A model generated the notes under the pieces. It was not told the origin of the DNA. It saw only the letters and a list, made by a program, of their open reading frames with translations, and made no database searches. The position numbers and the translations under genes were made by a program. Positions 36,247 through 46,391 of a stretch of 64,000 nt of DNA are shown here, piece after piece. Position 1 is the stretch's first letter. Each line of letters opens with the position of its first letter. The DNA comes from Verrucomicrobiales bacterium (GTDB taxonomy: Bacteria > Verrucomicrobiota > Verrucomicrobiia > Verrucomicrobiales > DEV007), in the NCBI GenBank assembly GCA_029213005.1, contig JARGPI010000002.1:309108-373107 (forward strand), read 5' to 3'.

Positions 36247-37620
36247 ATGAATTATTTATCCCAATCCTGGCTGATTGACCGCCGTCATGCCCTTCGCGCG
36301 ATGGGCTCCTGCATTTCGCTTCCTTTTCTGGAATGTATGGTGCCGCTCCGCGCTTCGGAGAAAACTACGGAGTCTCCGCGACGCAGCGCCTTTATCTACC
36401 TCGCAAACGGTGTCCATTCGCTGAATTATCAGATCACGACACCCGGTAAGGACTACCAGTTTTCCCGGTCCTTGAAGCCTTTGGAAAAGCACCGTGATGT
36501 CATCACGCCGATCAGCGGTCTGCATCACCCCGGCGCTCTCGGGCACCATCATAACTGTATTTCGGTATGGCTCACGGGTGGTAAGCTGGGGCCTTCGGAT
36601 CGCAATACCATTTCAGTGGACCAGAAGATGGCGCAAGTCACCGCCCAGCACACCCGCTACCCATCGATGGAGATCGCGTTGACCCAGGGCTCGCTCGCCT
36701 GGACTGCGGACGGGGTGCAACTACCTGCGTTGCGCCGCTGCAGCGAGATTTTCGGGTCTCTTTTCGAGGAGCCCAAAGGCGGCAAGGAAGCGCAACGGAA
36801 GGCGCTTCGCCGCAAGGCCAGTGTCCTGGATGACAACCTCGCTGAGGTGCGTCAGTTGGAGAAAAGCATGGGGAATGCCGATAAAGGCCGACTCGACCAA
36901 TATTTGACCTCCGTTCGCGAAGCGGAGATCCGCACCCGCAGGGCTGATGCCTGGCTCGACACACCGTTACCGACGATCTCTCCAGCCGATCGCTCCCGCA
37001 CCGACCGGGACATTCCGAAAACCCAGGCGGGTGAATATTTCCGGACGGTCTACGACCTGATGGTTCTGGCTTTCCAAACGGACGTTACCCGTGTTGCGAC
37101 ATTCAGTCTCGGGGGCGAGGGCGATGCTTTTTCCATTCCTGAAATCGGCATCACCGAATCCCGTCACCAACTCAGTCACCACGGTGGTGATGCGGGCTAC
37201 ATGGAAAAGCTCACGAATTACGACACCTTTGCTATCGAACAGTATAGTTACTTTCTGACTCGTCTGGCGGAAACTAAAGATCTGAACGGTAAGTCGCTTC
37301 TGGGCACCACGATGGCTCTTTTCGGCAGCGGTATGTGTTATGGACACAGTCACGGGAATGCGAACCTGCCTCTCGTCCTCGGGGGCGGATCGGATCTTGG
37401 ATTAAAGCATGGCAGCCACCTTGATTTCAATCGCGAGGGAACCAATTTTGATGGTTACGCGGTAGGTGAAGATGGAACGATCTCTACTTCGCATTACCAA
37501 CTGTGCAGCCGTCCGGTAAATTCGGATGCGCACATGAGTAATCTACTCCTTCTCATGGCCCAGCGCATGGGCGTGGAGACGGATCAGTTTGGCGACAGCA
37601 ACAAGTCAATCGTGATATGA
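36247..37620 (+). CDS. DUF1552 protein, partner of the DUF1592 cytochrome
   Basis: 457 aa. It begins with the DUF1552 hallmark [21 protein letters not shown], which looks like a Tat-type signal (two Arg followed by a hydrophobic stretch), then a sulfatase/alkaline-phosphatase-like core: [23 protein letters not shown] near residue 358. A clear AAGGAA Shine-Dalgarno site lies 10 bases upstream of the ATG. DUF1552 and DUF1592 genes are almost always adjacent in planctomycetes and verrucomicrobia; the pair is presumed to act together in the periplasm. Its stop overlaps the next start (ATGA). Confidence 0.9.
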   Translation: MNYLSQSWLIDRRHALRAMGSCISLPFLECMVPLRASEKTTESPRRSAFIYLANGVHSLNYQITTPGKDYQFSRSLKPLEKHRDVITPISGLHHPGALGHHHNCISVWLTGGKLGPSDRNTISVDQKMAQVTAQHTRYPSMEIALTQGSLAWTADGVQLPALRRCSEIFGSLFEEPKGGKEAQRKALRRKASVLDDNLAEVRQLEKSMGNADKGRLDQYLTSVREAEIRTRRADAWLDTPLPTISPADRSRTDRDIPKTQAGEYFRTVYDLMVLAFQTDVTRVATFSLGGEGDAFSIPEIGITESRHQLSHHGGDAGYMEKLTNYDTFAIEQYSYFLTRLAETKDLNGKSLLGTTMALFGSGMCYGHSHGNANLPLVLGGGSDLGLKHGSHLDFNREGTNFDGYAVGEDGTISTSHYQLCSRPVNSDAHMSNLLLLMAQRMGVETDQFGDSNKSIVI

Positions 37621-38924
37621 AACGCCTGACTTTAGATCGTGGTTCTTGGTGTGTGGTAGGTAGTTGCTTGTTGGTGTGTTTCGGTGTGTTCTTTGTTTGT
37701 TCGACCGGACTTGCCGCAGACCCGAAGCCGGAGGTTTTTCGACCCGAAGTCGGGAAATTCCCTCCTATAGAAAAGGCGCATTCCTACCGGGGTGAGCTCA
37801 TCTTGGTGGATCACGCTAACCGGCGTGGCAGCATTCGAGTGCAGGGAAACGGTATGTTTTTCCGGAACGACCCGCATCCCTTTGCGATGCTGCCCTATGG
37901 AATCGTGCGCTACCACGCTGCTCCGGCTGACTTGCGGGATGTCCCTCTCGGGACTGTGATGCACGTGCGCGCCTTTCTCCCGCCGGATCCGACGACCTCA
38001 GTTGTGCCTGTGTTGCCGGTGGATAATAAGGAAAAGGACGCGAACCACAACCGCGGGGCCGGTATCTTGCCCGCCGAGAATCACGTCCTCCTTCTCGAGG
38101 ACGAACCCAGCTACTGCCGACGCGAAGGGCTGGTTTGGAAGCTCAAAGAAGTCGAGCTAAAGAATCTCGCTGGAACCATCACCGCTGCCCGTGTCCCGAA
38201 GGAAGGCAAAGTGGGCGAAATAGAGGATGAAAAGCTGACTTTCGATGCCGCCACTCGTGTCTGGCGCGGTCGTGAATTTCTCTATATCGAGGATCTTGTT
38301 ACCGAGGGTGTCTGGCCGAAGGATGGAAAGAAATCTCTCGAGAATCAGTCGGTGTTGCTGGGTATCACCTGGAGACCCACGCGGAGTGGCATTTTTACTC
38401 GTTTCCATATTTCTGACATCTGGCTCGACGATGCATCGATAGATCGCGCGGCTCACAATCAGAATGAAACGCACAAGGCTTTTATTCGTAGCCGTTGGAT
38501 GGCCGCATCAGTTGACGGCGTCGAGTATGGTAAGTTCGGCCGCGCCACAGTGACCGCGACTTTATTCGGAGGTATGGATCCCTCCCTTTACGCAGACTTC
38601 AAAAAGGGAAGCCCCGCCTTTATGAACGGGGTCGAGAACACCCTGAAGCACGCCCACGGGAACTACGGGCCAGGTCACATGTCCTCGCGCGGGACTATCC
38701 TTGAGGTTAACAAAGTGACCGACGATCCTCCCCTCGGGAGTAGCGGTATCCAGATCCGCTTCGAGACCGATCTCATTATCGAGGGCATCCGCCCGGGCCG
38801 AACCGTTCGCGTCCGCCCCGGAGACTGGCCCGAGGTGCAGGTTCCTCGTGAGGAGTACCTTAGTCACGGCTCCCCCGATGTTGACGAGCGTTTCCCCAGT
38901 CCGGACTTCTTTCCGAAATACTGA
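37617..38924 (+). CDS. Exported protein of unknown family, paralogue 1
   Basis: 435 aa with a signal-like N-terminus (residues 14-34, [22 protein letters not shown]). The mature part is beta-rich: [24 protein letters not shown], then [20 protein letters not shown] and [13 protein letters not shown]. The middle has [15 protein letters not shown] and the end [19 protein letters not shown]. The pattern of short alternating strands suggests repeated OB-like or barrel units, but no domain family is recognised. It overlaps the DUF1552 gene by four bases and its sister gene by one base (TGATG), so all four are one unit. It may help the DUF1592/DUF1552 pair with substrate handling. Confidence 0.75.
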   Translation: MKRLTLDRGSWCVVGSCLLVCFGVFFVCSTGLAADPKPEVFRPEVGKFPPIEKAHSYRGELILVDHANRRGSIRVQGNGMFFRNDPHPFAMLPYGIVRYHAAPADLRDVPLGTVMHVRAFLPPDPTTSVVPVLPVDNKEKDANHNRGAGILPAENHVLLLEDEPSYCRREGLVWKLKEVELKNLAGTITAARVPKEGKVGEIEDEKLTFDAATRVWRGREFLYIEDLVTEGVWPKDGKKSLENQSVLLGITWRPTRSGIFTRFHISDIWLDDASIDRAAHNQNETHKAFIRSRWMAASVDGVEYGKFGRATVTATLFGGMDPSLYADFKKGSPAFMNGVENTLKHAHGNYGPGHMSSRGTILEVNKVTDDPPLGSSGIQIRFETDLIIEGIRPGRTVRVRPGDWPEVQVPREEYLSHGSPDVDERFPSPDFFPKY

Positions 38925-40234
38925 TGACTTTCCCTTTCTCTTTTATTTATCGTTCGAAGTTAGTGCTACTTGGTTTGTTAGCGCTTCACGCATTCTCCGA
39001 CGCAGCAGAGTCCGGCTCCGGCAAGCAAATATCAGAAGCGGAAATTTTCCGACCGGTGGCCGGGGAATTTCCTCCTCTGGAAAAGGCGCATTCCTATCGG
39101 GGCGAACTGGTCTTTGTGGATCACGCCAACCGCCGCGGTAGTATCCGGGTTTCGGGGGGAGGAGTATTCCGGCGGAATGAACCGCAACCGTTCGCCCTTT
39201 TGCCCTATTCCATTGTCCGCTATCGCGGAGCCCCGGCGGATCTGCGAGACATCCCGCTCGGCACCGTGATGTACGTCCGCGCCTTTCTCCCGCCGGACCC
39301 GTCAATCTCAGCTGTGCCGGTCTTGCCCGTTGACAACAAGGAAAGAAAATCCGGCTTCGGTGTCGCCGGCACCGCCCCGGCTGAGAATCACGTTCTCCTT
39401 CTCGAAGATGAGCCCAGCCACTGTCAGCGTGAGGATCTGGTCTGGAAGCTAAAGGAACTGGAAGTCAAGAAACACGATGGGACCATCGTCGCGGCCCGCG
39501 CACCGAAAGAAGGTAGCGCCGAAGGGTCCGATGACGAAACTTTCACTTTCAACGCGGCAACCCGGATCTGGCGCGGTCGCGAGCTCCTTACTTTGTCCGA
39601 CTTAATCGGCGAGGGGACCTGGCCTGCTGAGGGAAAGAAATCGCTCGGCGATCAAGCGGTTCGGCTTGGGATCACCTGGAAACCAACGCCGGGAGGAGTT
39701 TTTACCCGTTTTCATATATCCGACATTTGGCTGGATGATATTGCGATGGAGCGCGCCGTCCAGGTCCAGACCGATGTTCACAAATCCTTTATCCGCGGTC
39801 GTTGGATGCCGGCATGGATCGATGCGGTCGAGTATGGGCAGTTTGGTCGAGCGACCTTAACCGCGACCCTGTTCGGCGGCACGGATCCCTCTCTCTTCGC
39901 TGAGTATACAAAAGGCAGCTATGTGTTTGTCAATGGAGTCGCCAGTAACTTAAAACATACCGAAGGAGGTTCCGCCGGTCCTACGCAAATGGCAGCTAGA
40001 GGTAAACTTATCGAAGTCGTAAAGACGGGTGGGGAAGTCCCGCTGGGAAGTAGTGGTATCCAGATCAGCTTTGAGATCGACCTCATCACCGAAGGTCTCC
40101 GCCCCACCCGTACTATCCGCGTTCGCCCCGCCGCCTGGCCCGACGTCCATTTGCCGAGGGAGGAATACATGAGCGACGGTGCCGAAAGTGTCAAAGAGCG
40201 CTTCCCTGACGCAGGCATTTTCCCGAAATACTGA
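38924..40234 (+). CDS. Exported protein of unknown family, paralogue 2
   Basis: 436 aa, a tandem sister of the preceding gene. Long stretches are identical (for example [35 protein letters not shown] and GSSGIQI), while the signal peptide (LVLLGLLALHAFSDAAES) is unrelated in sequence. That pattern suggests an old duplication maintained by selection on the mature domain. The start codon overlaps the previous stop by one base. A 25-bp hairpin repeat follows 12 bases after the stop and probably marks the end of the operon. No function can be given. Confidence 0.75.
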   Translation: MTFPFSFIYRSKLVLLGLLALHAFSDAAESGSGKQISEAEIFRPVAGEFPPLEKAHSYRGELVFVDHANRRGSIRVSGGGVFRRNEPQPFALLPYSIVRYRGAPADLRDIPLGTVMYVRAFLPPDPSISAVPVLPVDNKERKSGFGVAGTAPAENHVLLLEDEPSHCQREDLVWKLKELEVKKHDGTIVAARAPKEGSAEGSDDETFTFNAATRIWRGRELLTLSDLIGEGTWPAEGKKSLGDQAVRLGITWKPTPGGVFTRFHISDIWLDDIAMERAVQVQTDVHKSFIRGRWMPAWIDAVEYGQFGRATLTATLFGGTDPSLFAEYTKGSYVFVNGVASNLKHTEGGSAGPTQMAARGKLIEVVKTGGEVPLGSSGIQISFEIDLITEGLRPTRTIRVRPAAWPDVHLPREEYMSDGAESVKERFPDAGIFPKY

Positions 40235-40555
40235 TTTCTGAATATAGTAGAACGGGCGTCCCCGCCCGTTTGATCGGAGCCCATCAATACGAGCTTGAAT
40301 ATTTTACTATAGAAAAGAAAACGGTGGCGCTATGTCCCGGTAGCGACCATCCGAAAACTCCCCCTGGTTACGACACCCATATATGGGGCTTCCAGTTAAA
40401 CGGATTATGATTGACTGAAGTTTCAACTCGATCAATCATCTGGGGTTTTCGGGACGAAGTTCAGAGCTTCTTCGATGATCCTCCTTCAGCGACAGGCTCT
40501 CTGTTTTTTACCTATCATTTATATCACCTATTTCGAGATTCCCGAAAAAACTCTA
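40235..40555. other. Intergenic region before the CHAT gene
   Basis: About 320 bases between the paralogue operon and the likely start of the CHAT protein. It holds the second GC-rich hairpin repeat near its start. The remainder is AT-richer and has short imperfect inverted repeats (for example GGCGCTA with TAGCGACC near 40324-40350) without a recognised family. A promoter for the CHAT gene is expected here but no clear -35/-10 pair stands out. Confidence 0.5.
40246..40270. repeat. GC-rich hairpin repeat, copy 2 (terminator-like)
   Basis: Identical over 25 bp to the sequence at 33595-33619, with stem AACGGGCG/CGCCCGTT and loop TCCC. It starts 12 bases after the stop codon of the second paralogue. 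Both copies are downstream of plus-strand genes in the same orientation. Confidence 0.7.
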
Positions 40556-43492
40556 ATGACGTCTTGTTTTTACCATTTACTGGCTCTGCTTAGCTTTACG
40601 TTCATTCTGCTACCGTTGTCTGCCGATTCCCGGGAATTATCACGGGAAGAGGTCCTTCAGCACTGGGAATGGCTTTCAAAGGAAACGGGTGGTGGGGCAA
40701 AGGTGTCACGGGAGCAACTGTTGGAGTATTATGACAAGAATCTCTCCGACTTCGACTTGGACAGGTTTGAATGGGATCCGCCCCAATACGACAGTGTCAA
40801 TCTCGCCCAGGCATTATTCGGACTCTCCACTGCAGCGCGAAGAAGAGGTGATCCGAGAGAGGATGAATTTCTCCGACATGCCAATCGGTTCGCGGAGCTG
40901 GAAATCCAATCGGAACATTTCAATCGGAAGGCCGTTGCAGCCCACTTCCATCTCAGATATCTGGAAGATGCCCGCGAGGACCGTGAATTTGAACTGGTCT
41001 TTCAGGAAGCTCATAAGGGAAACGAACGCGTTCGGAAGCACCTCGTTGAAAAAGGTTTCGACAAGGAATACTTCGAGAAGGGCGGCTCATTTGATCCCAA
41101 AAACTTTGTGGATAATAATAAAGTGGTGGCGGATGTCGCCGCGGAACTGGGCGACTTTTCCCGGCAGTTGAAAGTGGCACGATTGGAGATTGAACGGCTC
41201 GAGTCGATCGTTGAGCGAAGCTGGGGAACATCGGATCTTGCTAAGCTGGACTCTCAGTCGGGCTTTCTGATCGTCCTGAAATACCCCGAGCTTGCACTGG
41301 CTCTTGCCAAATGTGGTAAAGGGGATGAAGCCGCTGACATTCTCGATAAATACGATCAATTTATGAAGAAGGCGGCGGCTGACCCTTCTGCGAAGAATGT
41401 GCGAACTTTCGGGAGTTCGTTCGAAGCAAACCGACATCTTGCGGTTGCAGAAACAAACTTGCTTCTCGGTCGTCCGGAGGCAGCGCTCGATAATCTGAAA
41501 GCCGTCTCGAGTTCTTTTGAAAAAGGGGCGAAGGATTTTCTTAAATTTTTGGGCGGAGGGACCAAGGGTCCCAATAAGGCTCTCGACGGTGTACGGAAAG
41601 GATTTGAAAAGAGGAAGCGTGAATTGGAGAAGCAGCAACTCGAAATCGAGATTGCCTGCCTCTGGCAATTGCGCCAATTCAAGATACTGGCAGAGAGGCT
41701 GGATCACTTTTCTAGCTTGCTCGAAGACCTCCCGGCAACGCACCCGAAGGTGGTAAACCTTCGGCAACAGCAACTCTGGACCGATCTTGCTCTGGGCGAC
41801 CGCGCTTCGGCGGCTTCCGGAATTCAGGAATTTGTGGATGACCAGACGCTTATGATTGAGGAAGCCTTCCGGTATGCAAGCGAACGGCAGCGTCTCGCTT
41901 TGATGGAGCAACTTGATCCGTTTTCACTATTGATCGCCACAGATCGCACCGACCTCCTTTTTCCGGGTATCGTTTCTCTCAAAGGAATTGTGCTCGATTC
42001 TATTTTGGAAGATCGGAAGGTACTGCGAAAGGGAGCATCGACCGAAATGAAAGGTTTGATCTCTCTCCTCAAAGCTGAGCGCACCCGGCTGGCCAAAGCC
42101 CAAGTCGCCGCGAACCGGGAGGCAGTCACTCTGGCCCGGAATGAAATCGAACGATTGGAGGTCCGCCTGTCCCAGGTCTCGTCATTCCAGGTGAAAACCC
42201 GTGAGGGCCTCGAAGTTACCGTTGCGCAGGTTCAGTCGGCATTAGCTCCAAGTGAAATAATTCTCGAATACATACGCTACCAGCACCTCGACGAGTTGGG
42301 CTCTACCAAAGATCACTATGGGGTCGCCTTGATCGCGCAACAGAACACCCCCACCTGGATTCCTCTGGGGGAAGCCGCTGAGATCGACGCAAAGATTGCG
42401 ACTTTGAAGAATCACATGGACCCCTCCCGGGGGGAGTTTGATGATGCGGGAGTCGAGTCCGTGTTGAAGGCGCTCTACAGTCACCTGCTGGCACCTGCGG
42501 AGGAGGCTCTCGGTAGCGCAACAAAGCTCTACCTCAGTCCCGATTCTGAATTGGGCGGCCTTGCCTTCTCCGTCCTGCTTGACAGCGGAGGCACCTTTGC
42601 TGCCAATAAGTGGGAACTTGCCTTCGTCTCTACGAGCCGCGATCTCCTCAAAGAAACCGCAGAGCCTTCCGGTAAAAACAGCCTTTTCATCGTCGCCAAT
42701 CCAGATTTTGAAAGCCCGGCTGACAACAGTGCAGAAGGCGTTGACCTCGCCTCACGCGCCATTCGATTTGACGTCCGTGGTATTCCTCCCCTGGCGCCTC
42801 TTCCGGGCACTCAGCTGGAGATGGATGCGATCTCCGCTGTGGCTGAACGTCTGAACGCCACGGTCACGTCTCTCTCCGGGGCCGGGGCTCGCGAGAGCGC
42901 TCTGGGCCAGTGGGACAACAGCCCCACCTACCTGCACTTTGCCACGCACGGTCTCGTTCTCCCAGCGGTCTCCGCCGTCACCCGGAACCGTGCCGAGCAG
43001 GCCTCCGGCAGCTTCGCCACCGCCGACAATGCCCTTGAGCGTTCCATGCTAGCACTCGCGGGCGCCTCGGGCACCATCGCCCAGTGGAAAGAAGGGATCG
43101 CCCCCGACTCCCGGGACGATGGTCTCCTCAACGCTGCCGAAGTCGCCGGTCTGAACCTTGATTCCACCTGGGTGACCGTTCTGAGCGCGTGTGACACCGG
43201 CACCGGCGAAGCTCTTAGTGGAGAGGGAGTTTTCGGTCTGCGCCGCGGTTTCCTAATGGCCGGAGCCGACCATCTCGTCATGACCTTCTGGCCTATCGCC
43301 GATCAGCAAACCGTCGAGATCATGACCGATTTTTACGTCAAGCTGGGCGAAGGGCAGCACCCTGCCACCGCTCTTTATCGGGTTCAGGTGGACAAGCTCA
43401 ATGAATGGCGCAAGGAGTTGGGTCTGGGAGTGGCGGTCTACCTCGCTGGACCGTTTGCGTTAAGCACGACGGGAAGTTCACTTCCGAGGTGA
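40556..43492 (+). CDS. Exported CHAT-domain (caspase-like) protein with helical repeat region
   Basis: The frame is open from 40475, but the ATG at 40556 starts a signal peptide (MTSCFYHLLALLSFTFIL, ending PLSADS), giving 978 aa. The first 520 residues are helical and charged, TPR-like in pattern (for example HFHLRYLEDAREDREF, LALAKCGKGDEAADILDKY). The CHAT protease domain fills the last 380 residues. The catalytic dyad is visible: His in YLHFATHG (residue 798) and Cys in LSACDTGTGEA (residue 879), with the following GVFGLRRGFLMAGADHLVMTFW typical of the family. CHAT proteases cleave partner proteins, some in cell-death or gasdermin systems; no partner is adjacent. The signal peptide suggests it acts outside the cytoplasm. 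Confidence 0.88.
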   Translation: MTSCFYHLLALLSFTFILLPLSADSRELSREEVLQHWEWLSKETGGGAKVSREQLLEYYDKNLSDFDLDRFEWDPPQYDSVNLAQALFGLSTAARRRGDPREDEFLRHANRFAELEIQSEHFNRKAVAAHFHLRYLEDAREDREFELVFQEAHKGNERVRKHLVEKGFDKEYFEKGGSFDPKNFVDNNKVVADVAAELGDFSRQLKVARLEIERLESIVERSWGTSDLAKLDSQSGFLIVLKYPELALALAKCGKGDEAADILDKYDQFMKKAAADPSAKNVRTFGSSFEANRHLAVAETNLLLGRPEAALDNLKAVSSSFEKGAKDFLKFLGGGTKGPNKALDGVRKGFEKRKRELEKQQLEIEIACLWQLRQFKILAERLDHFSSLLEDLPATHPKVVNLRQQQLWTDLALGDRASAASGIQEFVDDQTLMIEEAFRYASERQRLALMEQLDPFSLLIATDRTDLLFPGIVSLKGIVLDSILEDRKVLRKGASTEMKGLISLLKAERTRLAKAQVAANREAVTLARNEIERLEVRLSQVSSFQVKTREGLEVTVAQVQSALAPSEIILEYIRYQHLDELGSTKDHYGVALIAQQNTPTWIPLGEAAEIDAKIATLKNHMDPSRGEFDDAGVESVLKALYSHLLAPAEEALGSATKLYLSPDSELGGLAFSVLLDSGGTFAANKWELAFVSTSRDLLKETAEPSGKNSLFIVANPDFESPADNSAEGVDLASRAIRFDVRGIPPLAPLPGTQLEMDAISAVAERLNATVTSLSGAGARESALGQWDNSPTYLHFATHGLVLPAVSAVTRNRAEQASGSFATADNALERSMLALAGASGTIAQWKEGIAPDSRDDGLLNAAEVAGLNLDSTWVTVLSACDTGTGEALSGEGVFGLRRGFLMAGADHLVMTFWPIADQQTVEIMTDFYVKLGEGQHPATALYRVQVDKLNEWRKELGLGVAVYLAGPFALSTTGSSLPR

Positions 43493-43591
43493 CATGACCC
43501 CCGAGGGTATCTTCTCATGGAGTTGGCGATAAATATGAAAATATCATCTCGTTCGTTCCCTACTGAAATACTGGCTGTAAAGGAGCGTTGC

Positions 43592-44989
43592 TTATAGTTC
43601 CAGCTCTTTTCCAGTGATATGAAAACAGGCGACCTCGTCGAGTTCCGGGCGTCGGCTGGGGAAGGCTATTTTAATTAGGGTATCCTCGGATTCAGCAATA
43701 AATATAAAGAGACTACCACTGATTGGTTTTAGATTTTCTGCGCCGTATTGGACGATTATCTGGTCAGCAGTCTCTTCCTCTTCCAAAGCATCATCTGGCC
43801 AGGTTACCGCATAGCGCTTCCCTACTTCCGTTTTAAAACTCAGTTGCAGGGCCCGGGCGTTGATCGCAGCAGATCTCGAGAGATGAGGTTCGGAGATGGG
43901 AAAAAACCATTTTCGATTCCCGGGTAGATTCGGATTGTACCTGATCATTCTACCGGGAGTCATGACAAAATGATTCCCTTCGATCAGTTTGGTCGCCACT
44001 CCTGCGCCGGCAAAGGGGCTGTTGCCGTCGAATCTAATCAGAATATCGGCATCATCATCAACTCCGATGTATTTAATATCCAAAGTGTAGTCGTCTGAAG
44101 TTCCTTGAATCTCGTCGAGTCCGCTCATGGCATACCGGATTCCGGCAATGTCATCAACTGCGAGACCTCTGCGTACCTGCCCTAATCTGAGGCTGCCGCC
44201 TGTGACCATCAATGCCTCGACACCACTTAATTGAAAGGCGCTACTCACTGCGACGGTGCGATCAGCCACTGTTGAAAACTTCGATCCTGCGGGGAGGTCT
44301 TCAAGTTTGCGACTATAGGTAGTTGAGTCGTAGACTCCACTGGGAGGAAAGGTGAAGGGATTATTGTCTGACTTTTTGAAGTAATTGAGATTGATATCAT
44401 CACCTCTTTCATCATCGGAAGTTCCTCCGACTCCATCCGCTCCGTGGTTCAAATCAAATTTGCCGTTCTCCCCTTTGGCTGATGCCGTATATTTTCCAAC
44501 GGGTTTTGGGATCATTCCTCTTTGGGGACCCAGTGCAGGATGAGCCAGTCCAAGGTTATGACCCATTTCGTGGAGAAGGACACCGAAGACATCGGTTCCG
44601 TCACTTGCCGGTATTTCGACCGATGGACTTATCGTTGTAGCTGGTGCCGTCAGGTGATTCCAGATTGAGGCGGCTTGAGTCGCTGAAAATTCAATATCGT
44701 CCTCCAACTCTGCAAAATCTGAGTGAAGGGCCAGGGTGATTTCTAAAGTTCCACCTCTTCCTTTATATCCAGCTGGATGAACAACGGTATCTTCATTTTG
44801 ATCTCCTCCAGCTGTTACAAAGGCAAATCCATTGACTTTTTCCGTTAATAAACCGGCAATAACCAGTGTTGTGAGGATGAGAGTCAGCCAAAGCTTCGGT
44901 TGCCTGATGTGGTTGTGGAATTGTTTGGAAAAGATCATTAATAGTTGGTTCTGGATTTTAGCGGTCCCGTTATTATGAATGCTGATCAC
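43592..44989 (-). CDS. Secreted matrixin-like zinc metalloprotease
   Basis: Up to 465 aa from the ATG at 44989; an ATG at 44938 (MIFSKQFHNH) is also possible. A hydrophobic signal or anchor spans about 34-49. The zinc motif is H140-E-MG-H144-NLGLA-H150, the extended metzincin form HExxHxxGxxH, preceded by the fold segment TLEITLALHSDFAELEDDIEFS. A Met after it in the active-site turn cannot be placed with certainty. The C-terminal 280 residues have beta-rich repeats (IRYAMSGLDEIQGTSDDYTLDIKYIG) that may bind a surface or substrate. Secreted metzincins degrade extracellular proteins. No neighbour explains its target. Confidence 0.78.
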   Translation of the reverse strand: MISIHNNGTAKIQNQLLMIFSKQFHNHIRQPKLWLTLILTTLVIAGLLTEKVNGFAFVTAGGDQNEDTVVHPAGYKGRGGTLEITLALHSDFAELEDDIEFSATQAASIWNHLTAPATTISPSVEIPASDGTDVFGVLLHEMGHNLGLAHPALGPQRGMIPKPVGKYTASAKGENGKFDLNHGADGVGGTSDDERGDDINLNYFKKSDNNPFTFPPSGVYDSTTYSRKLEDLPAGSKFSTVADRTVAVSSAFQLSGVEALMVTGGSLRLGQVRRGLAVDDIAGIRYAMSGLDEIQGTSDDYTLDIKYIGVDDDADILIRFDGNSPFAGAGVATKLIEGNHFVMTPGRMIRYNPNLPGNRKWFFPISEPHLSRSAAINARALQLSFKTEVGKRYAVTWPDDALEEEETADQIIVQYGAENLKPISGSLFIFIAESEDTLIKIAFPSRRPELDEVACFHITGKELEL

Positions 44990-45170
44990 CTATGTCTTAA
45001 TTGTAAAATTGGAACTCCGGAGAATGGCCATTCCAATCGGTGAAATAGAAAGAAACCGCTACCTATAGATAGTTGAGTATGAACTTCACTCGGTTTTGTT
45101 CGAACCGTCAATCCTCTTCAAACCGTAATCGAGGGGCTGCATGAGTATTTCCCCCCGTGGCGCGCTGCTT

Positions 45171-46247
45171 TCACTGCTCCGGGGCCGGTAGGTGGCGGAG
45201 TATGTTATCGAGATAGTTCCCGGGCGTGCCGTTCCGCGAAGGCAGCCTTATTCGCAAAATGGAAAAGACTCCGCTGCGTTCAGGGTCGATCTGAATTGAG
45301 CCGTCCTCTATGGACAGGTGAATATTCCGGTGATAAAAATCGAACAGTTCCAGGTCAAAATCTGTTGCAAAGCGCACTGCCGCGGGGTCGAATGCTTTTC
45401 TTCGCAGTCCGTTGGTCAATGCTTCAGGTTCTTCTGAACGACATACTTCGAAGGCGAGTTGAATCGGATTTTCCTCACTGTCCCAGCCGAAACCTTCCGG
45501 GCCGGTCACAGTTGGAGGGGCGCCCCGCCGGGGATGATCCTTTGGGAAACCGGACTGATCAATTTCGTTAGCGGGGAGCCAATAAAACGGGCGGGACATC
45601 GTGTTAATGACTCGTGCGGTGACTTCGGGTGCGTGTTTCCAGTTCCAGCGAAGGGAACCGTCCCTGTTGCCTGTGAAATTGGCACCAACCGATACAACCA
45701 TGCGTGTCTTCTGTTCGAAGAGCTGTCGGCCCGTCATCGGGGAAATCTCATCGGCCGGACTTTGTAGTAGTTCATCGAGCGTCGTTAGAAAACCAATCGC
45801 GATAAAGGTCACGGAGTGGTCGGGACTTTCGGCGTAGGCGCGACGGAGTACGCTAACGGAATCGGGAAAATCGCTGCGGGTAAGTGAAGCCTGGCCGAAC
45901 TGATGAGCCACCCGGGCGGGGTAGGCGTGTTCCGCAGGATTTCCGGCATATCCCTGATAGGCCCCAACGGGAACTGTTTCGTAACCCCATGCGTCGAGAA
46001 AGGCCCGCAGCGCGGGGGCACCGTGCCGGGTCGGCGCATCGGAAACGCAGGCTGCGATGGTTCCCCGGCCACGCTTTGCGGCTTCAATCAGCATCCCGAT
46101 CGCGGCGGTGTCATCGACGTCGGTCGCCATATCTGTCGACAGGACCCATCGGGCTTCATCGGGTTCCGCTGCAACGAGGTTCGCGCCACCGGCAATTAGG
46201 TGCAGTGCGGCGGTAAAGAAGGAAAGCGCTTTCGTGTAGTGGTTCAT
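45171..46247 (-). CDS. Exported nucleoside hydrolase-like protein
   Basis: The open frame extends to 46277, but the Met at 46247 begins a signal peptide (MNHYTKALSFFTAALHLIAGGANLVAAEP), giving 358 aa. The mature start WVLSTDMATDVDDTAAIGML fits the calcium-binding loop of inosine-uridine nucleoside hydrolases (D-x-D-x-D-D). Further family features are the NTMSRPFYWLPANE and SVGANFTGNRDGSLRWNWKHAPE regions. Such enzymes split nucleosides into base and ribose; an exported form would scavenge nucleosides in the periplasm. PVC bacteria often encode secreted relatives acting on unknown glycosides, so the substrate is open. Confidence 0.78.
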   Translation of the reverse strand: MNHYTKALSFFTAALHLIAGGANLVAAEPDEARWVLSTDMATDVDDTAAIGMLIEAAKRGRGTIAACVSDAPTRHGAPALRAFLDAWGYETVPVGAYQGYAGNPAEHAYPARVAHQFGQASLTRSDFPDSVSVLRRAYAESPDHSVTFIAIGFLTTLDELLQSPADEISPMTGRQLFEQKTRMVVSVGANFTGNRDGSLRWNWKHAPEVTARVINTMSRPFYWLPANEIDQSGFPKDHPRRGAPPTVTGPEGFGWDSEENPIQLAFEVCRSEEPEALTNGLRRKAFDPAAVRFATDFDLELFDFYHRNIHLSIEDGSIQIDPERSGVFSILRIRLPSRNGTPGNYLDNILRHLPAPEQ

Positions 46248-46391
46248 CGAGCCGCTAGGTTCTGTCCTTTTGACCAACGTTCAACCAGATTCCCCCGTAT
46301 TGGCTCTGCAGCTTCGGTACAAACTGTCTCTCTTGACGGTACCTGTAATGCCGCTAAGAATCGCGTGAACTCCATTGGCAAAGAATTCAAA

